Below are positions 30,018 to 40,291 of a stretch of 64,000 nt of DNA, in pieces. The stretch lies in NCBI GenBank assembly GCA_900323505.1, contig OOIN01000029.1, positions 124,001 to 188,000 of the forward strand, read 5' to 3'. The stretch's first letter is position 1, and each line of letters begins with the position of its first letter. Below the pieces are notes generated by a model. That model saw nothing but the letters and a program-made list of their open reading frames with translations, was not told the DNA's origin and did no database searches. Source of the DNA: Ustilago trichophora. Lineage: Eukaryota; Basidiomycota; Ustilaginomycetes; Ustilaginales; Ustilaginaceae. The position numbers and the translations under genes are program-made.

Positions 30018-33000
30018 CTAAGCCTCACCCTGAGCCTGCTGTCTCGGACTCTTGACCCTCATTCCTTCACCCAAAACCTTCTCCCTCTCCTTGCCATCCC
30101 TCATCTTCATCTTCCTCTCCTCCTCCTTTTCCGGGTCGATCATCCCCCTCGTTACACCGACTTTGAACAAGAACCTCCTCAGCGATTCTGCGATCTCTGC
30201 TGGCAAGGGTTCTTTAGACAGCAACTCTACCGCCAAAGCATAAAACTCGCCACTGTGCCTCGTAAACACCTTTTCATCTCTGTCATCATCAAACGTGCAG
30301 ATCCCTGTAAAAATTTCGCCCACAACCGGACTCCAAGCTGCGATATTCCTCGCCTGAGTTTCCGGGTCGAGTGGCAAAAATCCACACACGATCTCATACC
30401 CCAGTGGGACCAGCTTCTCCCGTATCTCCGCCTGCAAAGCCACGTGCTCGGGTCGAGTGTCACCATGCATCCGGACTAAGATGTGGACCAGAGTCGCAGC
30501 CGAAGAGGATTCTTGCTTGAGCAAGTTGGGTAGCTGTTTCATGAATCCCACTTTCCAAAGGGCTACCCGGAGGTCTTTGTCGGCGTTGAAACGTTTCGAA
30601 AAAGTGTACGAGTCGTTGAGAACCGATGTGAGTCGTAGGAGTTGGGTGGGTGGCATGGTTCGGTATACTTCTTCGTTTTGGAGGAGTTCGTGAGTGGTTT
30701 CGATGAGTAGAAGTTGGAGGACGCATTTGACGATGATTTGTTTGAATGCTCGTCGACGGTCTGCTCCCGACATTGCCTGTTGTCGTGCTGGTGCAGGTGC
30801 TGGGTTGGCAGTCGAGTCTTGCCCAGCCTCCACTTCACCCTCCGCAATGGGCAGCGAAGCGACATTCGAACCCGGACTAGCCCCGTTCACCCCCGCCGCA
30901 TCGCCACCGCCATCCGCCCGCAACACAGGATCAAACAGCTGATGAGCCGTAGTAGTCCTGAACAGCTGCAAGAACGTATCCACCACCAATCCCCATTTCT
31001 CCTCGCTCAACTTCCTAACATTCTTCTCCAACAAGCCCTGCAGACAACTCGTTCCGATCCTCGCCAGCGTATCGTTCTCCTGGCAGATGCATGCGCACAA
31101 CAGATCCAACAATCCTGGCAACAGTCGCTCGAGGATCTCAAAGTAGTACGTCCAGAGATCGACCAAGTTGCGCAGCGCTTGGATGAGGGTGGTGCTAAGC
31201 CAGACGGACATGTCTTCGTGCGAGGAGAAGCGGGTGACGTCGGAGCGGGAGCGGAGAACGGCAAAGATGGGGAAGAGGATTTCTTGACAGACGGTATCCC
31301 AGAAATCGGGTCGGAAGGATCGACCGTATTGTTTGAGGATCGAAAAGAGCGAATCGAGGGCGACACGGCGCACTTCGAGATCGTCTCCAGTCATGATAAT
31401 GTCGTGGAATGCAAAGAGCACCGGGAACCAGAATCGAACCATAGGATCATCCGACATGGGCGTACTAGCTGCCGGTCCTGGATCTCCACCTTCCTCAATC
31501 GGACACTCTTTGGCGTTGAGCATGCTCGCCACCAGTCCGCGCAGCAACTCGGTCGCTTGCAGCGAAATCTTCTGCTTGTTGGCCTTGGCAAAGTGCGTAG
31601 CACAGATGCACAAATCCGCAAAGGACCCATTGACAATGATCGCCCCGAAATGTTTGGCGTTCAGCTGGCGGACCAAATCAAATGCGTAGGCAGAGACACG
31701 CTCGCTCGGCGCCACAGAAGCAGCACCAAATACGCCAAACATGGTCCTCCACCCGGATCGAATGTTGTCGGCACGCGACTGGATCATCTGCTCCAAACAT
31801 TGAAGCACCATCTCTTTAGCCTCGAGATTGCGGTTGCGCTGCATGGTGACCTCGAAGGGTTTCAGGAAGTCCTTTTGGAATTTAAAGTGAGGCAGTTCTT
31901 CCTTTTCCAAGAAGCGCATCGCTAGCTGGCGTAGGGAGTCGAGACCGAAGGCGGAAACGTGGACGTTGGGGTGGCAGCAGACCATGTTGAAGTGCTCGCC
32001 GAGGATCGCCCAGATGTTGGACCATTCCATACGGATACGGCCCATGTTGTAGTATGAGATTTCGACCAGCTTTTGTAGCGAAAAGAGTCGTGGATGCTCG
32101 GTCAAGCCAGACGATTGGATCTCTTCCCACGAGACATCCGAGAGCGCCTGGACAAAGTCGACAATCGCGGTACCTGAAAGCGAAGCTGAAGAGGAGAAAA
32201 CCATATCGGCCGCAACGGTCACTTCGGACGAAGCACCAGCCTGTACAACCTCGCTATTTGGTAATGAAGGCTGTCTCGCCCTTGCCCCGTTGGCACCAGC
32301 CGTGCTAGCTGCGGCTGTACTCCTCCGCCCGATCTCTGGCAGCTGTCGACCATCCATGCCACCACTTATCAACTGGAATCGCTCCAACTGGCTGACACAC
32401 GTCAGCACCTCCCTCCAGCTGCCCTTCAGATAGTTGCCCTCGCTGTGCGCCACGCCGAGCAGCGTCTTGATCGCCTCCACGTTTTTACTCTTCATCTCGC
32501 CGAGGTTGTTGAGGAAGGTAAACTTGGCCAAAGTCGTCACAAAAGCATTGCGCTCCAATTCCAGCCCAAAGAGAGAGACGATCTTGATGGCGTCCCGGAA
32601 ACCTTCGAGACACTTTTCAACCACTTCGGCATCGTCCGACTCTTGAAGCGGTCCGGAAATTCCAGCGAGGAACGGCATCCAGGCGACCTCGAACATGGGT
32701 TTGACGTGTTCAAAGTGCGAAGCGGAGAAAAAGTGTTCTGCTGCAGCACGCTGTTGTGGTGCGATCCTGCGCTGGGCACGCACCATGGTTCGAAAGAGCG
32801 CCTCGGTCTTGTTGGCCATACCTTCGGACTGAAGCACGTATGCCTCTCGCTGCAGATCCCTACCGACAGTAGCGATGGCACTGGCCAAACCAGAAGTCGG
32901 CGCAACCGGCGCAGGAGCAGCCACTTCGTCCTTCATCTTGATCTCATTGTTCTGAATCTCATCGTACACCGATCGTAGATAGTCCTCTGGCAAATTCTGA

Positions 33001-36000
33001 CCATCGTCGATGCCCGAGTTGTTTTTCATGAAATCCTGCAACGTCATCCTGTGCTTGACCTGCGGATTGTGCGCATCGGTATTCAGCATGATGACCGAGT
33101 AGGCAAACACGTAGGCGGTATCGGCATTGGCAAACGCATTTGGATTGCCATGCACGAATCGTTCGGCAAACTTGAGCATGTATCGATCGATCTTTTGCGA
33201 CTCTCCCGGCAATCTGAACGCCTGCAAGAACCTCCGGAGGGCATCGGTGAATCCGAGGCCTTCAAAGTTCATCATATCGACAAAGGCGTGCATGATGGCG
33301 TTGCTCTCGGGTGTGCCTTCACCCAAAAACTCGCCGATCTGCGCCTTGCTCAGCCCATCAGCGTACAGCAGGAAACGGGCAACGTCAGCAGGCTCGCGAG
33401 AGCGGATAAAGCCGTTCTTGACAAGGTCGTCAATGCCGCGCTTGGGCTTGAAGTTGAACTTGCGAATGCCTTCGAGGAGGATCGTCTTGCGCTGCTTGGC
33501 GTTTTCGAAGCGGCTAGGGTCGTCTTGGGGCTCGGGGGTCTGGCCGCGGCTGATCTCGGATCCGGCGCCAGTGCCGAGGTTGGAAGATGGACCTTGAGCG
33601 CCCATGGCTGGGCTGGGGTGACCGCTGGACTCCATGAGGTTCTCGCTGTCGACAGTGATGGTTTCGTTGCCGAAGCGGATGTCTTCGCTTGGGCGTGGCG
33701 AGCCGGTAATGTCGCCAGGGTGGCCATTGAGATACTGCCCAGCCGCCTCGGATGGAACCGAAGCACGACTGGACCAAACGACCAACGAGCGAAGCACCGA
33801 GCAGAGACAGTCGAGACTCTGACGCTTGAGTCTCGCTTCCACCGACTGATTGGCAGTAGACGACGACATTGCCGAATCCTGAGAGCCCATATCACCAGCT
33901 GCAGTGCTGAGAGTAGGTGGAATCGCAGGCCCCGAGCCGCTCGCCTTGGGCAAAGGCGCTGACCCCGCCGAAGACGCGCCCTCCTTGTCTCCCTTCGCAT
34001 CCGCCGTCGCCGAAACATGCGCCTGCGAGATCTTGGAGATAACATTCATCAGCCTCTCATAGATGTTGTCCAATGCCGTCCTGTCACAATCATAGTTGAG
34101 ATAGATCTCCACGAGCGCCTGCGGATCCTGACACAACCTGATCAGCACACCAAGCAAGATCGACTTTTGCTTGGCCGTCGAGGTGCGCATCTCGAGAATC
34201 GGCAAGAAGATCTCGTTGAGCAACACCTCGATCTCCTTTTTGAGCTTGGTACGCATACCATCGAGGATGAGCCAAAAGATCTCGCAGCTGATCTCAAAGA
34301 CTTGGTTGACGCTGCTGACGGCGTTTCGACTGAGACTGAGGCAGAGGTACTGCTTGACCGCCTGGACGAATTGCGTCTGCTCGCCGGTGGTGGTGCTGTG
34401 GATGATGACGCTAGGGTCGGTAAAGATGGCCATGTGCGACTGGATGATGGTGAGGATGAGATGGAGAGAGAGAAGCTTGGAACGCATGGCATGGGACTTG
34501 AGGTCGCGTTCGCTTTCGGCGCCCAAAGGCTTCATGGTAAGCTTGCAGAGGGCGCGAAGAACCAGGAAGGCGTCTTTGACAAAGAGCTCGGCTGTGCTCA
34601 TGCTGGCGAGGCTGCCGGCGTTATCGCGCTCCGAGGCGCCCTCGAACGACTTGCGGTTCTCAAAGGTCTGGAGCGTGATCTTTTCGCTTTGCTCTGCGTT
34701 GGATCCGTTGGCAGTTTCCGAGTCATCTTGGTGTCGATTGGCCTCTGTACTTTCCGTTTCGCCCCCTATGGATTCGGAGTTGCCGTTGGACCGCGATTGA
34801 GTCACATCTGCCATGCTGTTGGAAGTGGAGATAGCACCACCAGAGCCGGGGATGCTACTGCGAGGGACGCGTGCAAAGACGTGGTGCACCATCTGGGTGA
34901 GACTGCCCTGAGCAATGGCCTGGTTGGCGGGCGACTTGCTCATAAGAAAGATGTTGTATACGGTGCGTACTGCCTTGAGAAGACTCGACTGATGGACATG
35001 TACCACTGTAGAAAGCACTGAGGCAAGGAGAGCCTTGATGATCTGCAAGGCAACCTTGTCGTCCAAGTTTTCATGGTAGCAGTTACATACGGTCTCTGTG
35101 ACGAGATCAGCAAGCGTCTGTGGCGGCTGTCCGGCCGCAATGATAGCACTGGCCACCTGTGTCGGATCGTCCTCGGCAAAGAAGGCGTAGCTGACGAGCT
35201 TGCTGATGCAATCGAGACTGGTGATGGTGAGGTTGTTGCTGCGTGTCCTGCAAGCCAAACGAAGAGGTTCAAATACGACCCGAGGGTCCAAGACGGGCTG
35301 TTCTTGGTCGACTGATTGTGGAGATGCAGCATAGGCGGCCGCAGCCTTGACCATATCGAGAGCGCCATTGGCAGCCTCTTTGAGCTCCTTATCCTTCTTG
35401 GCTTCTTTGGAGTTGGCGAGAGTCTCGAGGGCGGAAATGACAAAGACTGCGCTGCCCTTGTTCAAGCTTTTGAGACTGGATCGCGAGTGGACGGTGGTCG
35501 CAGCAGTGGCCGTTGTGGAGACGGAAGAGGAGCGACGAGTTCTGGCCATGCTAGCTCGGGAGCTGGAAGCTTCGGGAGCGGGAGGTGGTGTAGGCTGGGC
35601 TTCTTCGACTGCGGATGCATTGGCGTTGCCGACAATGATCTGGCGAGTTTGCTGTTCCGGAAGTGATTCTTTGGTCGGAAGCTGTGGTGCATCGGCTGTT
35701 GCCGAAGTGTCGTCCTCTGACTGCAATGGTGCAGCAGTAGCGTCATGTTCAGCAGCTTCATCGCCGACAGTATGCGGAAGTGCTGCTTCTTCCTTGACTT
35801 CTGTTCCGATCTCTGAAGATTGCGCTGTTATGTTTTGGGCTTCTTGCGATTCTGCCACGTGGTCCTCGGAAGCATCCGAGATGGTGATTCCGGGCAGGTT
35901 CGCTGAGTGTTCATCGGCGTGTGCTGACGCAGAGTCGTCCAAAGGGATCTCTTGCGATGCGGGCAACGGTTCTTTCATTCCTTCCGAGAGTATTTCAGCA

Positions 36001-36170
36001 TCGTCTGTGGAAGATGGAAGTCGGGGCTTGTCGTCCTGGTCTGGTTCAACCTGCTCCGTAGCAGCATCTGTAGATTGTGTTGTAGAAGGAGGATCTACAA
36101 GGCTGGTACCGGCGGAAGGAAGCCGAGGTTTTGAAGATACCTCGGGGGCATCCACCTCGTGATCCGCCAT
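30018..36170 (-). CDS. SEC7: Sec7, guanine nucleotide exchange factor for Arf at the trans-Golgi
   Basis: 2,050 residues in a single exon. The first 230 residues are disordered and acidic. DCB and HUS helical regions follow (about 240-720); the HUS box is visible as YLNYDCDRTALDNIYERL near 690. The Sec7 catalytic domain lies at about 893-1085, beginning FNFKPKRGIDDLVKNGFI. The glutamic finger is in FRLPGESQKIDRYMLKFAERF (Glu near 988), followed by AYSVIMLNTDAHNPQVK. HDS1-HDS4 helical repeats fill the C-terminus. The large-GEF architecture and size match yeast Sec7 (2,009) and animal BIG1/2. It activates Arf1 for coat assembly on late Golgi membranes. Start ATG at 36168-36170. Confidence 0.96.
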   Translation of the reverse strand: MADHEVDAPEVSSKPRLPSAGTSLVDPPSTTQSTDAATEQVEPDQDDKPRLPSSTDDAEILSEGMKEPLPASQEIPLDDSASAHADEHSANLPGITISDASEDHVAESQEAQNITAQSSEIGTEVKEEAALPHTVGDEAAEHDATAAPLQSEDDTSATADAPQLPTKESLPEQQTRQIIVGNANASAVEEAQPTPPPAPEASSSRASMARTRRSSSVSTTATAATTVHSRSSLKSLNKGSAVFVISALETLANSKEAKKDKELKEAANGALDMVKAAAAYAASPQSVDQEQPVLDPRVVFEPLRLACRTRSNNLTITSLDCISKLVSYAFFAEDDPTQVASAIIAAGQPPQTLADLVTETVCNCYHENLDDKVALQIIKALLASVLSTVVHVHQSSLLKAVRTVYNIFLMSKSPANQAIAQGSLTQMVHHVFARVPRSSIPGSGGAISTSNSMADVTQSRSNGNSESIGGETESTEANRHQDDSETANGSNAEQSEKITLQTFENRKSFEGASERDNAGSLASMSTAELFVKDAFLVLRALCKLTMKPLGAESERDLKSHAMRSKLLSLHLILTIIQSHMAIFTDPSVIIHSTTTGEQTQFVQAVKQYLCLSLSRNAVSSVNQVFEISCEIFWLILDGMRTKLKKEIEVLLNEIFLPILEMRTSTAKQKSILLGVLIRLCQDPQALVEIYLNYDCDRTALDNIYERLMNVISKISQAHVSATADAKGDKEGASSAGSAPLPKASGSGPAIPPTLSTAAGDMGSQDSAMSSSTANQSVEARLKRQSLDCLCSVLRSLVVWSSRASVPSEAAGQYLNGHPGDITGSPRPSEDIRFGNETITVDSENLMESSGHPSPAMGAQGPSSNLGTGAGSEISRGQTPEPQDDPSRFENAKQRKTILLEGIRKFNFKPKRGIDDLVKNGFIRSREPADVARFLLYADGLSKAQIGEFLGEGTPESNAIMHAFVDMMNFEGLGFTDALRRFLQAFRLPGESQKIDRYMLKFAERFVHGNPNAFANADTAYVFAYSVIMLNTDAHNPQVKHRMTLQDFMKNNSGIDDGQNLPEDYLRSVYDEIQNNEIKMKDEVAAPAPVAPTSGLASAIATVGRDLQREAYVLQSEGMANKTEALFRTMVRAQRRIAPQQRAAAEHFFSASHFEHVKPMFEVAWMPFLAGISGPLQESDDAEVVEKCLEGFRDAIKIVSLFGLELERNAFVTTLAKFTFLNNLGEMKSKNVEAIKTLLGVAHSEGNYLKGSWREVLTCVSQLERFQLISGGMDGRQLPEIGRRSTAAASTAGANGARARQPSLPNSEVVQAGASSEVTVAADMVFSSSASLSGTAIVDFVQALSDVSWEEIQSSGLTEHPRLFSLQKLVEISYYNMGRIRMEWSNIWAILGEHFNMVCCHPNVHVSAFGLDSLRQLAMRFLEKEELPHFKFQKDFLKPFEVTMQRNRNLEAKEMVLQCLEQMIQSRADNIRSGWRTMFGVFGAASVAPSERVSAYAFDLVRQLNAKHFGAIIVNGSFADLCICATHFAKANKQKISLQATELLRGLVASMLNAKECPIEEGGDPGPAASTPMSDDPMVRFWFPVLFAFHDIIMTGDDLEVRRVALDSLFSILKQYGRSFRPDFWDTVCQEILFPIFAVLRSRSDVTRFSSHEDMSVWLSTTLIQALRNLVDLWTYYFEILERLLPGLLDLLCACICQENDTLARIGTSCLQGLLEKNVRKLSEEKWGLVVDTFLQLFRTTTAHQLFDPVLRADGGGDAAGVNGASPGSNVASLPIAEGEVEAGQDSTANPAPAPARQQAMSGADRRRAFKQIIVKCVLQLLLIETTHELLQNEEVYRTMPPTQLLRLTSVLNDSYTFSKRFNADKDLRVALWKVGFMKQLPNLLKQESSSAATLVHILVRMHGDTRPEHVALQAEIREKLVPLGYEIVCGFLPLDPETQARNIAAWSPVVGEIFTGICTFDDDRDEKVFTRHSGEFYALAVELLSKEPLPAEIAESLRRFLFKVGVTRGMIDPEKEEERKMKMRDGKEREKVLGEGMRVKSPRQQAQGEA

Positions 36171-36928
36171 GATTATGCAGCTGTGTGCGGGTCAATGATG
36201 ATGGTAATGATGGTGATGGTAACGATGAGAAGGAAGGAAGGAAGGAAGGAAGGAAGGAAGGAAGGAAGGAAGGAAGGAAGGAAGGAAGGAAGTTGATGAC
36301 ATGGAATCGAGTGGTGGGTATCGATGCCAAGTATCTGTTAAAACGGGCCGAAGAAGAAAAGCAATCCGGCCAAAGCGCAGCGTGTTGAACTTGACGTGGC
36401 TTTCTCTCCTCTTTTGCATGGCATGGTACTGTACAGTAGCTTCAGTTCACGAGATCAATGCAAGGGTCGCCCGATTCGCAGCCAAAACATATACACACAC
36501 ACAGTACAGTACACATAGATATGTGCGCACGAGCCCGACTCCGACCATTTTCGCGCGGGAAACAATTTCAATTAAAAAACCAAAGAAAAAAGAAAAAGAA
36601 AAAGAAAAAGAGACGCTGAAGCCGAGCCGATTCCTTCCCTTTGATTGGGTTTGTGGCAGGTTACCATTTGTTGCCTGGGTCAAGCCTAACACATCACAGT
36701 AAAAAAAAAACCCCTCCCCCCTTGCTCAACACGGCTCTTAGTGTCTGCATCACACAAGTCGGACAGAATCTGACGCAAGCAAGGTGAAAGGGTATAGGTT
36801 GTATAGATTCGAGAAGCAAGAGAGTCGCAAAATACAGATTAGAAGGGCAGAGATGGTGTGTGAGGGGGTCGTGAGTGGGTCATCAAGATTTCCAAAGTCT
36901 GAGTCCAAAGTCGACAGCTGGGATGAGA
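36171..36928. other. SEC7 leader and promoter, MOB1 3' flank
   Basis: Holds a GGAA tetranucleotide repeat right upstream of SEC7 (separate entry), the palindrome TACTGTACAGTA at 36427-36438, a CA run with an ACAGT pair near 36493-36512, an AAAAAG-type tract near 36575-36610 and an A10 run near 36701. No gene recognised. Confidence 0.6.
36228..36291. repeat. GGAA tetranucleotide microsatellite in the SEC7 leader
   Basis: About 15-16 tandem AAGG/GGAA units, 60-120 bases upstream of the SEC7 start codon. On the SEC7 coding strand this is a TTCC pyrimidine tract that probably lies in the 5' UTR or core promoter. Confidence 0.9.
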
Positions 36929-37582
36929 CTATGCTTCTCCGAGGATGGCCTCGTTGAGCTCGACCAACGGTGCCAGCTCTCTGGGCTCTACCAGTTGGAA
37001 TTCGGTAATGAACAACAAAAAGTGTCGGTAGGAAGTGTTGAGATGGGCCTCGATGCTCAGTGCGCACACCTGGGCAAAATGGTGGTTGTAGATGTGCGCG
37101 TAAACACGGAAGAGTCTCCTGAGAATCGACTTGACCACGGCGGGGAAGTTCTTTGGGAAAGGAACGCCAATCTTGCTGGGGAAGAGCTCTTCGTCATCCA
37201 ACTGTCCTTGAACCCAGTTCATGAGGCAGTCGACGTATTCTGGCGCCGACATCTTGGTGGGACGTCGGTAGAGGGCAGAGTTGGCATCTTGCCAGTGATA
37301 CTCGAATCGTGGACCGGCACACATGACGGGACATTCCGAGGAAGTGCAAAACTCGGTGATGGTGCCATAGAGCATGTTGACGTGGTTGAAAAAGTCGACC
37401 GTGTTGACGGCCAGCCATTCGTTCATGTCTTCACCTTCAGGAAGTACTACAGCGAGGCGGAGATTGCCGCTGCCCAGGGTGGCTTCCGCATAGCGTTTGA
37501 GCTGGTACTGTTTTGTGCCTTCGGGGATGTTGCGCTTGGGCTTGAAGGTGCGCGTCTTGGACAGACCGAAGAAGGACGACAT
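36929..37582 (-). CDS. MOB1: Mob1, kinase coactivator of the mitotic exit / septation pathway
   Basis: 217 residues, the same length as animal MOB1 (216). It begins MSSFFGLSKTRTFKPKRNIPEGTKQYQLKRYAEATLG in pieces typical of the family. The zinc site is complete: two Cys in SSECPVMCAGPRFEYHW (about 78-84) and two His in HIYNHHF (about 161-166). Mob1 binds and activates NDR/LATS kinases (Dbf2/Sid2) to drive mitotic exit and cytokinesis. Single exon. The relatively low divergence from animal MOB1 favours Mob1 over Mob2 and the phocein group. Confidence 0.95.
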   Translation of the reverse strand: MSSFFGLSKTRTFKPKRNIPEGTKQYQLKRYAEATLGSGNLRLAVVLPEGEDMNEWLAVNTVDFFNHVNMLYGTITEFCTSSECPVMCAGPRFEYHWQDANSALYRRPTKMSAPEYVDCLMNWVQGQLDDEELFPSKIGVPFPKNFPAVVKSILRRLFRVYAHIYNHHFAQVCALSIEAHLNTSYRHFLLFITEFQLVEPRELAPLVELNEAILGEA

Positions 37583-38848
37583 TGTTGGATGAGGCTGCGA
37601 GGAAAGATATTACGAGAATTTGAGATGGCTCCGTGATTGCCAATGTGGATCCTTTCCAGATGTCGTATGTTGCGGCGAATTGTGCGCGTGGGATTTGATC
37701 GCAAGAAGGAAGGATGGCGCTGCTGGCAGTGGAGCTAGTATGATGGTGGCGATGACGCTGACGATGAGGGATGGATGAATGCTGTTAGCAATGAGCGTTG
37801 ATGCAATCGGGCACCCACAGTTGAGCCTGACTCAGGGGCCGTGTGTGTCACTTTTCGACATTGGCTCAATGGAAAGTCAAAACACGCGTTCACACACGGA
37901 GAGCAACACTCGTCCAAAAGTCCCTGCATGAGCTCAACTCTCACCCCTAATTTTAAAAATCCAAACGCATTTGAAATCCATCCAATCCAGCCAATTTCAA
38001 TTTTAGAGTTCTGTTGCTATTTGCGATGCGTTGTGTTGGATTCAACTCCACACCGAACAGAGAAAGAGCGCGTGTTTTGTCGCCACCGCAGCATGTACTG
38101 GGAATCTCCCATCCATCAACACCAATCTCGTTGTTTCTGAACATGAAATCCATTGTAGCAGTGACACATATCGAGCTCGCAGTCCTATCCAGCAATCACA
38201 TCGCGATCAGCGCTATTTTGCCAGGCGACAAAAGTCACGCTCAACTCGAGGTCAAGTACAAAGTCATCAAAGCAGATCCATCCTGAAAGCATCACTGCGC
38301 GGTAATGCGGGCTCTTGAATGCGGCCAGAATGGTAAGCTCGCGCGAACTGGACGACAGATGCTCGGCAGTAGGCAGCTTTTCCCGGTAAGCAACTTGTCA
38401 AGATTGATGTTTTGTGGAGATACGAGTTTGATGGATAAGGTCAGAGAGCCAAAAGAGGGTGTCCGACTCCTTTGACAAGACTTGATAGCCCTGCAGATAC
38501 CTGTAGATTGGGATGAGAGATCCAGGCGTGCTTTACATGGTCCGAACGCAGTACTCGCACCAAGGCTGGGTCCTTGCGCAATCACAGATACTAAGAAAGC
38601 TGTGCTACTCTAGTGGGCTGCATTTGCAAGACAAAAGCATCGCGAGCTATGCGTGATCAAGATAAAGAAGAGTAAATGGCATCTGTCTCGACAAGGAGGT
38701 GCATAGATGGCCGAATCACCCTGGCCTTGCACTTGCATTTTCAGAGGCAGATAAAGAGGCAATGAATGGATGAAGGAAGGAATGAATGCAAACAGTAATC
38801 TATACAAAGTCAACGGATCCTAAAGAGAGAATGCAAAGGGGTACAAAG
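37583..38848. other. Intergenic, MOB1 promoter and GT2 3' flank
   Basis: 1.27 kb with no recognisable gene; small frames lack domains. No RNA gene was seen. Confidence 0.5.
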
Positions 38849-40291
38849 TTACTTCTTGGTGGATCTCGCCGTAGGATTCCACTTTTCAAACTTGATAAAC
38901 TCCCTAAAATGGCAAAAGATGGACATGAGGCTGACGATGCTGTAGTAGAATGGTGTCAGCAAACCGAATGCGACGATGCCCATGGGATGAGTGAAGTTGG
39001 ACCTGTTCTTGAGCGTAATGCAAATCGTGACAAACAGACAAATCAAGTTGACACCCAGAGCCCACATTGCCAATGCGAAGCCGCCAAAGTCGTTGAACCA
39101 TGCCTTGAGGCCCTGGTGAGGCAAACTGAGGACGAGCGACGAGATCAGAACAAACATGAGTTGTGTTTGAATGTAAAAGAAGACCTCTCTGTAGACCAAG
39201 AGCTGGAAGAGACCGATGCGGGACCTCCAACCGTTATCGTCGGTGTAGGCACCCCTACGAACGGCGGGGAGAGCATGTCGGAAAGCGACCTGCGTCCATC
39301 CCTGAGCCCATCTCATCCTCTGCTTGGTCAATGCTGGCACTGTCTCGGGAGCGAGCTCATACGACAGCACCTTGAGATCGTATTCGATCCTAGCACCAGA
39401 GATGATGGCCCGCATCGAGCTGTCAATATCTTCGGTCAACATGTGCTTCTGCATTCCCAACGTCTTGAGCAAACTGGCGTTCCAGTGACCGTTGGATCCA
39501 CCAAAGAATCCATAGCCTTGCACTTGAGCTCGTCCGCTGTGCATGACACCATAGATCATGTCAAACTCTGCTGACACGAGACGAGTCAACCAGGTCTCGT
39601 CGTAATTGTACACACAGCACCTTCCTTGGATGATATCAATACCACCCTGGAGGAAGCGTCGAGCCACCCATCGAAGAGCGTTGGGATCCGGGTAGTGGTC
39701 TGTGTCGTAAAGTGTGATGATATCGCACTTGTAGTCGAGCGAGAGATAGTGGTTGATGTTGTCCGCTTTGCTCGTAGAGTTGGGGACCTTGATAACGCGC
39801 AATCGCGCATGTGCCTTTTCGAGTTGGCGAAGCTCGGTCTCGACGGGCTCGATGGGCTTGGGTGTGTTGTAGACGAGATTGATCATGAGCTTGTCACTGG
39901 GATAGTTGATCTCTCGCAGAGCATAGCGGACTTGACGCATGATAATGTCTTGCTCGTTGGGGAGATATGCCACGAGAACAATGTCGATCTTGGGCCAAGG
40001 TTTTCCATTATCGGTCTCACCCCAACCTTCCTTGGCGGCTTTGCGAAACGCACGGCGCGCTTTGACCGAGGGTCGGATGGACTGCATCGCCTCGGTGGAC
40101 ACGGAAAGCGAAGTGAATGTTTGCAAGGCCAAGTAGATGTAGAATAGGACCTCTTGAAGGATCGGTGGGATGACAATGTAGAAGAAGAAGGACAAGACGC
40201 AGTAGGAGGCGAGGAGGATCACGGGAGTCCAGCCGTAGATGAAGGCGGAGAGGTTGCCTAGGCCGCCGCCCATGGCGGATTGTGTTCCCAT
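38849..40291 (-). CDS. Family 2 processive glycosyltransferase (polysaccharide synthase-like)
   Basis: 480 residues from MGTQSAMGGGLG at 40291. The frame is open 83 codons further up, but that part is Pro/His/Arg-rich leader. Two membrane helices (about 16-65) precede the cytosolic GT-A domain. Metal and nucleotide sites are visible: DIVLVAYLPNE near 110, LYDTDHYPD (DxD, near 195), GGSNGHW near 265, TEDIDSS (general base Asp, near 288) and the QxxRW-type motif KQRMRWAQGW (near 322). Three to four membrane helices follow to about 465. This is the layout of chitin/hyaluronan/cellulose-type synthases that extrude polymer through their own helices. It is shorter than a chitin synthase and resembles fungal Cps1-like or ZtGT2-like proteins needed for cell-surface glycan and hyphal growth; the polymer is unknown. 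Confidence 0.88.
   Translation of the reverse strand: MGTQSAMGGGLGNLSAFIYGWTPVILLASYCVLSFFFYIVIPPILQEVLFYIYLALQTFTSLSVSTEAMQSIRPSVKARRAFRKAAKEGWGETDNGKPWPKIDIVLVAYLPNEQDIIMRQVRYALREINYPSDKLMINLVYNTPKPIEPVETELRQLEKAHARLRVIKVPNSTSKADNINHYLSLDYKCDIITLYDTDHYPDPNALRWVARRFLQGGIDIIQGRCCVYNYDETWLTRLVSAEFDMIYGVMHSGRAQVQGYGFFGGSNGHWNASLLKTLGMQKHMLTEDIDSSMRAIISGARIEYDLKVLSYELAPETVPALTKQRMRWAQGWTQVAFRHALPAVRRGAYTDDNGWRSRIGLFQLLVYREVFFYIQTQLMFVLISSLVLSLPHQGLKAWFNDFGGFALAMWALGVNLICLFVTICITLKNRSNFTHPMGIVAFGLLTPFYYSIVSLMSIFCHFREFIKFEKWNPTARSTKK

Noticed and set aside
36228..36291. Possible CRISPR-like or satellite array
   Set aside because: It is a simple tetranucleotide repeat without spacers, and the genome is eukaryotic.
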